A DNA stretch of 64,000 bases. Origin: Calditrichota bacterium (GTDB taxonomy: Bacteria > Calditrichota > Calditrichia > RBG-13-44-9 > J042). Numbering within the stretch: the first letter of the stretch is position 1; every line of letters starts with the position of its first letter. Position numbers and translations under genes: made by a program. Positions 26,464 through 36,218 of the stretch are shown piece after piece. Location of the stretch: NCBI GenBank assembly GCA_013150955.1, contig JAADJD010000020.1, forward strand, positions 124,001 through 188,000. The letters are read 5' to 3'. The notes under the pieces were generated by a model, which was given only the letters and a program-made list of their open reading frames with translations, was not told the DNA's origin and did no database searches.

Positions 26464-27384
26464 ATGATGAGATCACTGCTGAAAATAGCGGTTTTTGGCA
26501 TTCAGGTGATGGCGCTGCTGCTGGTGATTACCGCAATCGAATTCACCGTGTTTGTAAGTTCCCCGGCGGCTCGACAGGAAATGGGCAAATACATTCTAAA
26601 ATATTATCCCGAACTGGTGGATGGGGACGTGGTGATGGCCTCTCAGGAAGTGGATACCCGGCTTCCGCTAATGGCTTACTGGCGATTCTACTTCTTATGG
26701 ATGACCAATATTTTGAAGGACTGGAATTGGGGGTACAGCCAGTTCAGTGGGGAGCCATTGAGCCATTTGTGGGGTTATCCCCTGAGAACCACGCTATTGC
26801 TGGCCGTGATGGGGTTGTTGTTTTCTACAGGAATTGCGCTGTTTCTGGTGTTTCTTCAACGCAACTGGGGAGAAAGCCGCCCGGTGCGATGGTTTCTCCA
26901 GGGAACGCGATTTGTTTCCAGTATCCATTACATCATCCTGGCATATTTTGTCTATTATGGATTGAATTTAAAGAATCCTCCGTTGATCATCCCCGTGTTG
27001 ATCATCGCGGTGGGGAATGGGGTGTTAACCGATACCCTGGATCTCATTTCGGAGGATTTAAAGAACATCTTTTCGTCGCGTTATTATCAGGGAATTCGGG
27101 CGCGGGGTAGCAATGTGTATCGGCATCTGGCAAAACCCTTCACCATTTCCCTGGTGCGCATCATGAATGCCAAATTTCCCATGCTGCTCGGGGGAACCTT
27201 CATTGTGGAATACATCATGAACATTCGGGCAATGGGACTGGAAACCATTCAGGCGGTGTTACAGGATGATCATTTAAAACTCCTGGTGATTACGTTCCTG
27301 GTTACCATTTTCATACTCAGCTCCAACTTTTTCAATCGATTGGTGCAACAAAAACTGGATCCCAGACCGGTGATTGAGATATGA
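26464..27384 (+). CDS. ABC transporter permease, OppB/DppB type
   Basis: A 306-residue inner-membrane permease. Hydrophobic segments lie at residues ~6-30 and near LRTTLLLAVMGLLFSTGIALFLVFL, SIHYIILAYFVYYGL, LIIPVLIIAVGNGVL, MLLGGTFIVEYIM and LLVITFLVTIFILSSNFF. The cytoplasmic EAA-like coupling loop is recognisable in YYQGIRARGSNVYRHLAKPF. The periplasmic loop after the first segment is shorter and more diverged than in E. coli OppB. The ATG at 26464 is chosen because an upstream extension would run into the binding-protein gene. The stop overlaps the next permease's ATG (ATGA), so translation is coupled. Together with the next gene it forms the membrane channel. Confidence 0.85.
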   Translation: MMRSLLKIAVFGIQVMALLLVITAIEFTVFVSSPAARQEMGKYILKYYPELVDGDVVMASQEVDTRLPLMAYWRFYFLWMTNILKDWNWGYSQFSGEPLSHLWGYPLRTTLLLAVMGLLFSTGIALFLVFLQRNWGESRPVRWFLQGTRFVSSIHYIILAYFVYYGLNLKNPPLIIPVLIIAVGNGVLTDTLDLISEDLKNIFSSRYYQGIRARGSNVYRHLAKPFTISLVRIMNAKFPMLLGGTFIVEYIMNIRAMGLETIQAVLQDDHLKLLVITFLVTIFILSSNFFNRLVQQKLDPRPVIEI

Positions 27385-28241
27385 GAAAGTTGCGTCGATT
27401 AAAATACCTGCCCATTGGGGCGTTTCTAACCGTTTACTTTCTGCTGATTCTGTGGGGATGGCTGGATATTTTCCCCCGGCAATGGCGCGAGGTACCTCCG
27501 CGTACCATCGTTTCCCAGTATTATCCTCCCAGTGTTGCCCATCCCCTGGGCATTTTCTTTCAAAAGGATTTGTTAATCTCCTTTGTAAAAAGTGCTCCTT
27601 CGTCATTTGTTGCCGGAACCATCACGCTGCTACCATTTCTGGTGTTCGGTATTTTGCTGGGGGTGGGGTCTTCCATGAAGCAGGGAAGCTTACAGCAACT
27701 CTGTCATCGTCTGATCGAAATCATGAATGCCTTTCCTAAACTGGTGGTGCTGCTAATTTATGCCGCCCTGTTTGGAGTAAACATCTATTCTTTACTGATC
27801 CTTTTCGGCATCATTAGCGCCCCCAAACTGGCAGAGCTCATCCGGGGAAAAATCCTGGAATTGAAACGAGAAGATTTCATCGATGCCACCATTGCCCTGG
27901 GACTGCCCATCCGTACGATCGTGTTTAAACACATACTCTGGTACCATGGGCGTAACATAGTGGCGTCTCAAATCTTTTACATCTTCGCCATGGCCGTATT
28001 GATGGAAGCCAGCCTGTCCTATTTGAATCTGGGTATACGCTATGGCTATTACAGCTGGGGATTGATGCTCCACTATGCAACCAGTGTGGGGCACCTGTCT
28101 TTTTTCCGCTGGCCCTGGCACCCGGATTTTAATCTACCGGCCGTGCTGCCCAGCGTGGGGTTAATCGGTCTAACCTATTGTTTGATGTACATTTCTCGCC
28201 TGATCCAGGAAAGGGAAATGCAGATGAAGGGGATTTTATGA
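27381..28241 (+). CDS. ABC transporter permease, OppC/DppC type
   Basis: A 286-residue permease, the partner of the preceding OppB-like protein. It begins with a hydrophobic segment (GAFLTVYFLLILWGWLDIF), then a periplasmic stretch typical of OppC that includes HPLGIFFQKDL (compare the HPLGTD motif of the family). Further membrane segments follow, with the EAA loop in FIDATIALGLPIRTIVFKHILWY. The conserved late motif MEASLSYLNLGIRYGYYSWGLML is nearly textbook. It overlaps by 4 nt both the preceding permease and the following ATPase gene. The assignment is firm; the transported substrate is not known. Confidence 0.88.
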   Translation: MRKLRRLKYLPIGAFLTVYFLLILWGWLDIFPRQWREVPPRTIVSQYYPPSVAHPLGIFFQKDLLISFVKSAPSSFVAGTITLLPFLVFGILLGVGSSMKQGSLQQLCHRLIEIMNAFPKLVVLLIYAALFGVNIYSLLILFGIISAPKLAELIRGKILELKREDFIDATIALGLPIRTIVFKHILWYHGRNIVASQIFYIFAMAVLMEASLSYLNLGIRYGYYSWGLMLHYATSVGHLSFFRWPWHPDFNLPAVLPSVGLIGLTYCLMYISRLIQEREMQMKGIL

Positions 28242-29413
28242 AACCATTGCTGGAAGTGGAAAATCTGACCGTGGCCATTCAGCGGCAAAACCAGTTGTTG
28301 TATCCCGCTTACCGGGTACAATTCGAGGTGGAGGTAGGGGAATTCGTGGGCATTGTAGGCGAATCCGGTTCGGGAAAAACGGTGACGATTTTATCCCTGT
28401 TAGGACTGGAGAATTTTTATCCCGGCGTGATAGGTGGGCAGGTGCGGTTTCGGTTCCGGGATGGCGAGGTGTCCATTCTGGATCGCCTGGACGACTTTGT
28501 GCGCTTCCAGAACGGAATGCCCCATAAGAACGTCATTGGCTGGCGACGTTCCATCCACCGAATATCCCGCAATTTACTGGGACGCAAAGTAGCGATCATT
28601 TTACAGGACAGCCAGAAGACCCTGAATCCATTCTTAAAAATTCACCAGCACCTGCGGGAAATGATTTTGCATAATGTGGAAACCGCCCGGCAACCGCAAA
28701 ATCCACCGGGCAGACCTCTATCGCTCATGTCATTTGTCCGGCGGCAACAACCGGCATTCGACACTCCGGTAAGCCCGGTCGCCCTGGATGCGGTGCAGGA
28801 GGAGGCCATACGGTTGTTAAGAAGGGTGCAGTTCCGGGAACCGATGCGGGTGATGAATGCTTATCCCCATGAATTGAGCGGAGGTATGTGCCAGCGAATT
28901 TCCATTGCGCTGGCGCTGGCCACCCGACCGGAATTTCTGGTGCTGGACGAACCGACCACGGGTCTGGACGTCACTCTGCAGGCTTCCTTAACCGATTTGC
29001 TTTTCGAAATCCGTCAACGGGAAAGCATGAGCGGCATTGTGATTTCCCATGACCTGCCATTCATTTCGCGGATTACCGATCGCGTGGTGGTCATGTTTTC
29101 TGGAGAAATCTGGGAAATTGGCCCGGTAAAGGAAATCATGCATCCGGAATTTCCCTGGAAGCACCCCTATACCCGGTTTCTCCTGCAGAGTGCCACCTCA
29201 CATCAGGGCGCCAGGAATGGCGTGTTTGTCCCCCGGCTGGAGCAGCGAAAGCGCAAGGGCTGCATTTTGCGTGCGGAATGTCCCCTGTATCGGCAGGTGA
29301 AGAAAGCCGCATTTCGGAAGAAGTGCGACACCCGCTGGCCAGAGTTTTTTCAGGTGTACCCCAGGCATCACATCCGTTGTTGGGCGTTTGAAAATGAAGG
29401 GAGCGTGAAATGA
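28238..29413 (+). CDS. ABC transporter ATPase, OppD/DppD type, with insertion
   Basis: A 391-residue ATPase. Walker A is GESGSGKT (residues 41-48), the signature LSGGMCQR lies near 213, and Walker B with the catalytic Glu is LVLDEPTTGLD near 233-243; the switch His is in VISHDLP. The distance from Walker A to the signature is about 170 residues, some 45-55 longer than usual. The extra part lies around NVETARQPQNPPGRPLSLMS. The C-terminus has the oligopeptide-transporter tail with cysteines at GCILRAECPLY, KKCDTR and RCWAFE; in some Opp ATPases this region binds an iron-sulfur cluster. It overlaps the permease before it and the second ATPase after it. Confidence 0.88.
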   Translation: MKPLLEVENLTVAIQRQNQLLYPAYRVQFEVEVGEFVGIVGESGSGKTVTILSLLGLENFYPGVIGGQVRFRFRDGEVSILDRLDDFVRFQNGMPHKNVIGWRRSIHRISRNLLGRKVAIILQDSQKTLNPFLKIHQHLREMILHNVETARQPQNPPGRPLSLMSFVRRQQPAFDTPVSPVALDAVQEEAIRLLRRVQFREPMRVMNAYPHELSGGMCQRISIALALATRPEFLVLDEPTTGLDVTLQASLTDLLFEIRQRESMSGIVISHDLPFISRITDRVVVMFSGEIWEIGPVKEIMHPEFPWKHPYTRFLLQSATSHQGARNGVFVPRLEQRKRKGCILRAECPLYRQVKKAAFRKKCDTRWPEFFQVYPRHHIRCWAFENEGSVK

Positions 29414-30441
29414 TCGACATTCTGGAAGTTCGGGATTTACGGAAGGATTTCTATTTAAAAGAACGCGTGGGGTGGCGGAAACGGAAACGGGTGATTCCGG
29501 CCCTGCGCGGCGTGTCGTTTACCGTTCGCCGGGGCGAGATTCTGGGAATCGTTGGAGAAAGCGGCTGTGGAAAAACCACGCTGGGGAAGCTGTTGGTACG
29601 CCTGCTGGAACCCAGCAGCGGGGACATTCTGCTAAAAGGGCGCCGCGTCACCGCAATGCCGCAGAGTCAATTCCGAAAATATCGGCGCATCATCCAGATG
29701 GTCTTCCAGAATCCTTACGCCAGTTTGAATCCCGCCATGAACATTCAAAAGCATTTTGAAGAGGTGATTGCGTTAACCGGTAAGGTGCGCCCACAGCAAT
29801 TCCAATCGCGAATTTACGCCCTGCTAAAACAGGTGCATTTGCAACCCTCCGTTCTGACGCAATATCCTCATCAACTGAGCGGGGGAGAATGCCGACGGGT
29901 GGGGCTGGCCCGCATTCTGGCCCTGGAACCCGAAATCCTTATCCTGGATGAACCGGTGGCATCCCTGGACATCTCCATTAAGGGATCCATCATTGATTTG
30001 TTACTGGAGCTTCAAAAAAAGAAGAACCTGACCTACATCTGGATTTCCCACGACATCGAGGTGATCCAGCGCGTTTCCCATCGCATTCTGGTCATGTTTG
30101 CCGGGGAAATTGTGGAAATCTTCACCCCCAATCACGAAAGCCAGGAACATTTCAACCACCCGTATACGCGGGTGCTGATGGAAGCAGCTGCAAAGGTGCA
30201 GCGGCACCTGGGCCTCTGGACGCCCAATCCCGAACGTTACGAACGATTGTTCGAATCCCAATTACCGGCAGATGCGCCCAATCAATGCATTTATCAACCC
30301 TATTGCGATCGCTTCATTCATGCCGGTTCCCCCAGCGTGTGTTGTTCGGTAAAGCCACCGTTACGGCACGTGGCCGATCAGCATTATGTGGCCTGTCATT
30401 TTCCCTGGAATGAAAAAGCGAGAGTGCGCAGTTATGCGTAA
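29410..30441 (+). CDS. ABC transporter ATPase, OppF/DppF type
   Basis: A 343-residue second ATPase of the importer. Walker A is GESGCGKTT, the Q-loop is MVFQNPYASLNP, the signature is LSGGECRRV, Walker B is ILILDEPVASLD and the switch His is in WISHDIE. The C-terminal tail has five cysteines (NQCIYQPYCDRF ... SVCCSVKPP ... VACHFPW), matching the oligo_HPY tail. The gene starts inside the stop of the OppD-like gene (ATGA). Its own end overlaps the following TPR gene by 8 nt, which ties that gene tightly to the transporter. Confidence 0.88.
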   Translation: MIDILEVRDLRKDFYLKERVGWRKRKRVIPALRGVSFTVRRGEILGIVGESGCGKTTLGKLLVRLLEPSSGDILLKGRRVTAMPQSQFRKYRRIIQMVFQNPYASLNPAMNIQKHFEEVIALTGKVRPQQFQSRIYALLKQVHLQPSVLTQYPHQLSGGECRRVGLARILALEPEILILDEPVASLDISIKGSIIDLLLELQKKKNLTYIWISHDIEVIQRVSHRILVMFAGEIVEIFTPNHESQEHFNHPYTRVLMEAAAKVQRHLGLWTPNPERYERLFESQLPADAPNQCIYQPYCDRFIHAGSPSVCCSVKPPLRHVADQHYVACHFPWNEKARVRSYA

Positions 30442-32233
30442 GCATCTGTTGATATGGTTCATGATGGGCATGTTGTTCTCTCTGGCAATTTCACAAACGC
30501 CAGGGGATTTAACCCGAAAACAGGAAACACGCCGTCAGATCCAGTTCCTGATCGAATTGAACAATGCCTGTCAGTATTTCCAGAAGGGAAAACCGGACAT
30601 GGCGATGCGCATTCTGGATCGCCTCTATCAACGATATCCGGACAATGAGCGCGTGAATTATTTACTGTCCATTCTGTATTACCATTACCTTGGGGATCTG
30701 GTGGCTTACAAAGACTTTTTCAACCGGGCCTATCAGTTAAACCCCTCGTTAACCGATCCTCAGTTGCTGGATCAGGATGCCATCCGGAAGGTCTTTGCAC
30801 CGCGGAATTTAAATGAGGCTTCGGTAAATTTACTGTTTGTATTGATCACTGTGGATGAGCGGATTCAACGCAAGTCATTCGATGAGGCGCGGATGGCTCT
30901 CCAAAGTGCCCGGCCTTACCTGCAAAAGGCCGATCCGGCCTACCTCAGCCGCTACCATCTTTATGCAGCCATCACCTATCAGAAACTGGATAGCCTGTTT
31001 CGAGCCGCCAAACATTATCTGGAGATTCAACCGCAACATCTGGAGGGCACCGACTTCCGCCGCTACGAGGATCTAAAAAGCAGCATGGATCGATTCATCA
31101 AGAAGTTTCATACGGAATTTCGGTCGCCCAAGTACATGCTGTCCTATCTCCATCGATTGTATCGAAAACGGGAATACCGGCAAATCCTGGATCTGGTGGA
31201 TTTGTTGTTACCTCGATTTCAGTTACCCAGCCGATATTACTGGCCATTGCAAATTTATCGGCTAAAAGCCTACGAGGGCTTGGGGGATATTCGCACCGGA
31301 ATTCCTTTTTACAAGCGCCTGAAAGCCCTGATGGAGGAGCGGTTTGTCTGGGATCAGTTTGAGGATGAAGTAAACCGCATCTGGGCGCGACTGAGTTTAC
31401 TGGCCACCCAGCGCAAAATTGGCCGCCAGAGTGCCCGTGCGGATTCTCTGATGCTACGGGGACAGTATGCCAGCGGCAGGATGCTGTACGAGCAAATGCT
31501 GGATGAGAACCGGGAAGATCTGAGCATTGTGGGTTATTTGTATTACCAACTCTCTCGTGTTCATACAGAATTGGGCCGATACCGCGATGCCCGCCGATAT
31601 CTGGGGAAATCCCGCCGAAAGGAATTTAATGAAATCCTGCTGGACAGTTTAAGCAAATACATCGATGCGGCCGAGGCGTTTGAAAAGGAATGGAATCGCA
31701 CCCGGGAAAAAGTTGAAAAATACATTCGCGAAGGCAATTTGCAGCTGGCAAAAGGACTGGCTCTAACCATGCTGGTCGATCCCCGTTTGCGTTATGGCCT
31801 GAAAGAGCCCACCCTGCTGCTGATGGCCGAAATCTATCGGAAAATGGGACGTATTTCCTGGGCACAGGAGATGGTGCGGGCGGCCATTCCCTTCAGCATT
31901 CAGCCCGATTCCCTGCTGCGGATCGATTCCACACTGGCTGCGTATCGCCAGAAGAATTACATCAATCACTGGCCGGAACGTACCCATGCGTATCAATCCC
32001 TGAAATTGCTCTATCGCAATAATGTTGAAATGCGGATTTATCCACTGGCCGACGCCGATATTGCCGGGGGTGCCGTTCCGCTTCAACCTATATTGGCGTT
32101 TTCCAATCAGGAAGTGGACATACGGGGTGGTCATGTTTATCTGGTGGAGTTTGATGAGGAGGTCTTCTGGCAAAAGGTGCTGGCAACCCTGGGGGTTATG
32201 GGGTTTGCCCAGTTTTACCTAACCTTTCGTTGA
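30434..32233 (+). CDS. exported TPR-repeat protein
   Basis: A 599-residue protein. The ATG at 30434 overlaps the end of the ATPase gene, and a signal peptide follows (LLIWFMMGMLFSLAISQ). The sequence is helical throughout with clear TPR pairs, for example ACQYFQKGKPDMAMRILDRLYQRYPDNERV at ~38-70, YYQLSRVHTELGRYRDARRYLGKSRRKEF and ALTMLVDPRLRYGLKEPTLLLMAEIYRKMGR. The last ~65 residues change character and end in a hydrophobic patch (KVLATLGVMGFAQFYLTF). TPR arrays hold other proteins; candidates are the binding protein or later products of the same operon. No enzyme motif. The stop is closely followed by the next gene. Confidence 0.7.
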   Translation: MRKHLLIWFMMGMLFSLAISQTPGDLTRKQETRRQIQFLIELNNACQYFQKGKPDMAMRILDRLYQRYPDNERVNYLLSILYYHYLGDLVAYKDFFNRAYQLNPSLTDPQLLDQDAIRKVFAPRNLNEASVNLLFVLITVDERIQRKSFDEARMALQSARPYLQKADPAYLSRYHLYAAITYQKLDSLFRAAKHYLEIQPQHLEGTDFRRYEDLKSSMDRFIKKFHTEFRSPKYMLSYLHRLYRKREYRQILDLVDLLLPRFQLPSRYYWPLQIYRLKAYEGLGDIRTGIPFYKRLKALMEERFVWDQFEDEVNRIWARLSLLATQRKIGRQSARADSLMLRGQYASGRMLYEQMLDENREDLSIVGYLYYQLSRVHTELGRYRDARRYLGKSRRKEFNEILLDSLSKYIDAAEAFEKEWNRTREKVEKYIREGNLQLAKGLALTMLVDPRLRYGLKEPTLLLMAEIYRKMGRISWAQEMVRAAIPFSIQPDSLLRIDSTLAAYRQKNYINHWPERTHAYQSLKLLYRNNVEMRIYPLADADIAGGAVPLQPILAFSNQEVDIRGGHVYLVEFDEEVFWQKVLATLGVMGFAQFYLTFR

Positions 32234-32250
32234 AAGGGAGGATGGAAGGG

Positions 32251-33183
32251 ATGAAACTCCGAATGGTTCTGGTTTTTGGCTGTATCCTGTTGGGGGTCTC
32301 CGTTGGATTGGCCCAGTTGAACCGCACGTTAATTCTCGATCGGGTTCGATCCTATTACAAGGCCAAGCAATTTTCCAGTGCGCTGGATGAAATCAAAAGG
32401 CTGCTGGTCTTTCAACCGGAAGATATCGAAGCCCGGTACTGGCAGACCCGTTTACTGATGGAGCGGCCTCAATTTCCCGAAGGCACCCAGTTCGATGCCA
32501 TCCGGGATAATCTGGAGTTTCTGGCCCGGCAAATGGAAACCATGCCCCGACTGCGCAACGAAATCCAGGAGCTGCTCAGCCTGTACCGGAAGGACTTTGC
32601 CGAATTGACAATACGGATCACCAACGCCCCGGTCGTGGGATTTTACGTGGCCCGACTTCCCATGCGATTTCTTCCCCCCATCAAACTGTCTCCCCTGCAG
32701 CAGGCCCGTCTGGACGAAATTAATGCCTATCTGGAAAGTGAGGGGAAACTCTATTTTAATCAGATTGAGAAACGGGATTCGGTGTATGTTTGCAAAATAC
32801 GGGATTTCCCGGTGTTGCCCCAGAGAAGGCGTTCGGTAAAATATTCAGTGGCGATGTTCACCAATCGCGATACACTGCACTTTGCTTTCAATCTTCGGAA
32901 AAAGGATCCGTTGATCGTGGAAATGAAGCATCTGGATGAGTTGTATTACCATCTCCCCGATGACTATGCCGTGCTGCTATTCAAGCGCCATTTACGCATT
33001 CGGAATCATCGGCCAGGCCCCGGTTTTTTGTCGCGTAAGCTGGGTATTTATCAGGCCGTGTTGGTGCCACTCCATCCCACGGCCGAAGTGCAGATTGGTG
33101 AGGCTCTGGATTGGAAACGCAAAGCCATGTACTGGGGGGGACTGGCCACCGCCCTATGGCTATTGGTTCAAATGTCAAGATAG
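32251..33183 (+). CDS. exported protein with N-terminal signal and C-terminal membrane segment, unknown function
   Basis: A 310-residue protein of no recognised family. A signal peptide (MVLVFGCILLGVSVGLAQ) is followed by a short helical stretch like one TPR pair (RVRSYYKAKQFSSALDEIKRLLVFQPEDIEARYW). The middle is mixed helix and strand (RITNAPVVGFYVARLPMRFLPP, VKYSVAMFTNRDTLHFAFN). The C-terminus has one hydrophobic stretch (MYWGGLATALWLLVQM), possibly a membrane anchor. The ATG at 32251 has AAAGGGAGG 9 nt upstream; the in-frame ATG at 32242 directly abuts that site and is unlikely. The gene follows the TPR gene by 17 nt and is 8 nt from the next gene. Confidence 0.6.
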   Translation: MKLRMVLVFGCILLGVSVGLAQLNRTLILDRVRSYYKAKQFSSALDEIKRLLVFQPEDIEARYWQTRLLMERPQFPEGTQFDAIRDNLEFLARQMETMPRLRNEIQELLSLYRKDFAELTIRITNAPVVGFYVARLPMRFLPPIKLSPLQQARLDEINAYLESEGKLYFNQIEKRDSVYVCKIRDFPVLPQRRRSVKYSVAMFTNRDTLHFAFNLRKKDPLIVEMKHLDELYYHLPDDYAVLLFKRHLRIRNHRPGPGFLSRKLGIYQAVLVPLHPTAEVQIGEALDWKRKAMYWGGLATALWLLVQMSR

Positions 33184-33191
33184 GAGGGATT

Positions 33192-34388
33192 ATGCGGCGG
33201 ACAATCTGGATTATCTTCATCTGCCTGGGTTGGATCATCAGTCTGGCTCAAAACGTACGCGTGGAGTGGCTCAAACAACTGGAAATTCCCCCGAAAAAGA
33301 ATTGCCGCGTGCCCATATTTTCGCCGGATGGGAAATACCTGAGCTTTGAAATCCATGACAACGAAAATGCCTATCTGTATCTGTACGATATTGCCACGGA
33401 TCGTTTTGTTCAACTGGGGAAAACCGAAGAAGCGGCGCAAACCGGCATGTTTGGTACCCTGACGCGAAGAGGCACCGAATTTACCGGCCACATCACCTGG
33501 TGGTACGATCGGGAAGAAGAATCACTGGTTTTCGATTTTGTCCACACCCCCACCTTTGGGCGGCGGGTGTTGTATCAGGGGTGGATCGATGAGGGCGAAT
33601 CCATAGAAAAATTCCGTAATCGGGAATTTGATACCGATGTGTACGAGAAGTACGATCGCATGCGGGGAATTACCATTGTGCGATATCCAGGATTAAGCCA
33701 TAAAAGCGTGAACGGCATCCCCTGGGTGGTATTTGCCGATAAACAGAGCCTGTATTTATTCAATCATGGCCGTTACGATCTGCCTGTCAAAATTACCAGT
33801 CCCACAGGCCTGTGGGCCGATTTGATGGCCCAATTTTCCCCCGATGATCGGCGACTGGTCTTTATCCGGGATTCCCGCGAAAATACCGATATTGGCCTCA
33901 TTACCCTGCGTGCTACCTCTGCTGGACTATCCAAAATTAATGAGGAGTTGATCATCAGCGGGAAGGCGATTGAGGTCTCGCCGGCCTGGTCTCCCAATGG
34001 GCGCTGGATTGCTTATTTTTCCGATAAAGGCCATTCGCGAAACTTCAGCATCTGGATTTATGAGCTGGAAACCGGAAAGACCTATCCGGTGGTGGACAAC
34101 GTGGAAGTGACCGAAGACCGGCGGCAAACCCCCACCTGGGTGGGCAACTACGGACTCATCTTTGTCCGACGGGATATTAAGAAAGGATATCCCATCATGT
34201 ATTACGATCTGCAGACCCGACGGGAAATTCTGGTGCGCACGGGAACGGTGAACAATCTCAGTACCACGGTGCATCAATTGTCCGGGCGGGAATTTTTGCT
34301 GGCATTTACCGCACGGGGGCAGGAAAACACCGAGCAGGAAGAGTACATCTGGACAAAATTATATCTGGCCAAGTTGATCATCGACTGA
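33192..34388 (+). CDS. exported PD40/TolB-like beta-propeller protein
   Basis: 398 residues. A signal peptide (IWIIFICLGWIISLAQ) is followed by PD40 (WD40-like) blades recognised by 'SPDG' loops: IFSPDGKYLSFEI near 43, QFSPDDRRLVFIRD, AWSPNGRWIAYFSDK and TWVGNYGLIFVRRD. The fold is that of the TolB C-terminal propeller and of propellers found in S9 peptidases, but here there is no hydrolase domain. Such propellers bind proteins or peptides. In the same operon as a peptide importer and a caspase-fold protein, peptide sensing is an attractive but unproved idea. The ribosome site TAGGAGGG precedes the ATG. Confidence 0.72.
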   Translation: MRRTIWIIFICLGWIISLAQNVRVEWLKQLEIPPKKNCRVPIFSPDGKYLSFEIHDNENAYLYLYDIATDRFVQLGKTEEAAQTGMFGTLTRRGTEFTGHITWWYDREEESLVFDFVHTPTFGRRVLYQGWIDEGESIEKFRNREFDTDVYEKYDRMRGITIVRYPGLSHKSVNGIPWVVFADKQSLYLFNHGRYDLPVKITSPTGLWADLMAQFSPDDRRLVFIRDSRENTDIGLITLRATSAGLSKINEELIISGKAIEVSPAWSPNGRWIAYFSDKGHSRNFSIWIYELETGKTYPVVDNVEVTEDRRQTPTWVGNYGLIFVRRDIKKGYPIMYYDLQTRREILVRTGTVNNLSTTVHQLSGREFLLAFTARGQENTEQEEYIWTKLYLAKLIID

Positions 34389-34410
34389 ACGGTAAAACAA
34401 GGGATAAACA

Positions 34411-36174
34411 ATGAAAACGAACGTCTTAATGCTAATTGCCGGCTTCCTTTTTGTGGTAAGATTGTCCCCTGCACAGGATTTTCAAATTCGACTGGCGGAT
34501 GAATTCCAGGTACAGCCGTATTTGACGGGCGAAAAGAAAATTGAGATATTCGGGCAGGTGGTTGCCCTTTCTGAAGATGATTCGTTAACCCACATTCTTT
34601 ACCGCTGGCATGCGCAAAAAAACTGGCAGGCCAGGAAGTTAGAAGGGGGCAAACCGGTAAAAAAAGAGTTTCGCTTTGAGGTAAACATCCCGGAAGAGGG
34701 CTGGAATATTCTGTACCTGAGTGCTCGCAGTAAATTGCGGAAAAATTACAAACAGGTGGTGGACTCCCTGGTGCTTTACACCGATTACCAGGCACCAACC
34801 CTGGCTCCCACGCCGGCGATTCTTACCCGCGGAATCGATTCCACCCAGCAGGTGTTCTGGAAGCTTACCATTTCTTTTACCGAGTTTCTGGCTCATTATA
34901 ATCTGGAAAACTTTACGATTAAAAACCTGGTGACTTCGGAGAAGCTTCCCCTTTCTGGTGCCACACCCGTTCCCGCGGCTAACAATCGGTTGCTGGTGTT
35001 GCGAATGGGCGATAAACACGGTGGGATACTGGAGAGCTGGGTGGAGGCGGGCGATTCGCTGCAGCTGGAAATCGAGACGGGTGGCGTTGCCGATCGGGTG
35101 GGGAACGTCAACAGCTCTTTACTGAGACGGGCCATACAGTTTATTGAAATGCAAATCGTGCAGGAAGTTCATCTGGCACAGGGGGCAATCAGTCCCAATG
35201 GGGATGGCCAGAACGACCGCCTGGAAGCCAGTTTCTTTGTCCGTTATCCGGGTTACGTGTGGGTACAGATACTGAACGCCAGTGGTGATGTTATTTACCA
35301 GACTGCCACCCGGGTGGATCCTACCGATTCTCTGTACACCGCCGTGCGGGATAGCAGCCTGATTGAACAGCCCAATGGGAAAATGCAGTTTTACTGGCCG
35401 CCGGAAAATTACACGAAAAAAATTAAAGATGGAAAATATTACCTGGCCGTTGCGTCCCAGTTAACCCCGGAACTGGGATCGTCGTCTTTCATTTTAAAAC
35501 CGTTTTACGTGGATCGAAAGGCGCCAGAAATCGCGCGCATATCCCCGGTTTCCGGGCAAAAGCAACACTTCATTACCCCTCAACCCCGATTTGAAATATT
35601 CACCCGCGTGGATACTACGCGGGAATCTCCCGTTGTACGCGTGGAAGGGATTATTGAAAAAGTTCGTGGAGTGGAATTTTACGAAACACTCCGGGTGCAG
35701 TTTGTTTACGACACGCTGGTTGGTGGATATGTGTTCGATTTCCGGAAGAAAGGATTACGCTGGCGATCCGGCAATCGCAAATTGCAACTCTTGCTTTCCG
35801 ACCTTGCAGGCAATGAAAGGATTTATGATCTGAAATATACCGTTGTTGCCGATACAACCGTCAATGATGTCGCCGATCTGTACAACTATCCGAATCCGTT
35901 TAATCCCCGGCAGGGCGAGGTGACGGCGATCAGCTTTTACACCAATCTGGATAATGAACCATTAAACCTCTACATCTACAATTTTACCGGGCAGCTGGTG
36001 TATTTTCGGAAAATACCGGCCTCCGAAATGACATTTTCCTCTCCCCGTCGCCTGTTGCTCTGGAACGGACGGGACTTAAGCGGAAAAATTGTACCCAACG
36101 GGGTCTATTTCTGCCAGATCCAGATTGGACAGAAAAAAAGCAAGTTACTGAAAATTGCGGTTATAAATCACTAA
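34411..36174 (+). CDS. secreted protein with gliding-motility-like region and C-terminal FlgD/T9SS-type sorting domain
   Basis: A 587-residue exported protein. A signal peptide (LMLIAGFLFVVRLSPAQ) is followed by beta-rich Ig-like regions. At ~255-275 the motif HLAQGAISPNGDGQNDRLEASF appears, a form often found ahead of gliding-motility-type C-terminal domains. The end is a clear FlgD Ig-like sorting domain: DLYNYPNPFNPRQGEV, IYNFTGQLVYFR, WNGRDLSGKIVPNGVYFCQIQIG and KLLKIAVINH. This suggests surface export through a type IX-like route. The next gene codes for an outer-membrane barrel of the PorV/PorQ kind, a sensible partner. The ribosome site AAGGGAT precedes the ATG at 34411. Confidence 0.75.
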   Translation: MKTNVLMLIAGFLFVVRLSPAQDFQIRLADEFQVQPYLTGEKKIEIFGQVVALSEDDSLTHILYRWHAQKNWQARKLEGGKPVKKEFRFEVNIPEEGWNILYLSARSKLRKNYKQVVDSLVLYTDYQAPTLAPTPAILTRGIDSTQQVFWKLTISFTEFLAHYNLENFTIKNLVTSEKLPLSGATPVPAANNRLLVLRMGDKHGGILESWVEAGDSLQLEIETGGVADRVGNVNSSLLRRAIQFIEMQIVQEVHLAQGAISPNGDGQNDRLEASFFVRYPGYVWVQILNASGDVIYQTATRVDPTDSLYTAVRDSSLIEQPNGKMQFYWPPENYTKKIKDGKYYLAVASQLTPELGSSSFILKPFYVDRKAPEIARISPVSGQKQHFITPQPRFEIFTRVDTTRESPVVRVEGIIEKVRGVEFYETLRVQFVYDTLVGGYVFDFRKKGLRWRSGNRKLQLLLSDLAGNERIYDLKYTVVADTTVNDVADLYNYPNPFNPRQGEVTAISFYTNLDNEPLNLYIYNFTGQLVYFRKIPASEMTFSSPRRLLLWNGRDLSGKIVPNGVYFCQIQIGQKKSKLLKIAVINH

Positions 36175-36218
36175 AAATAGCGTTGCACGAATTGGAAAAA
36201 CCATAGAGGATGACAGCA

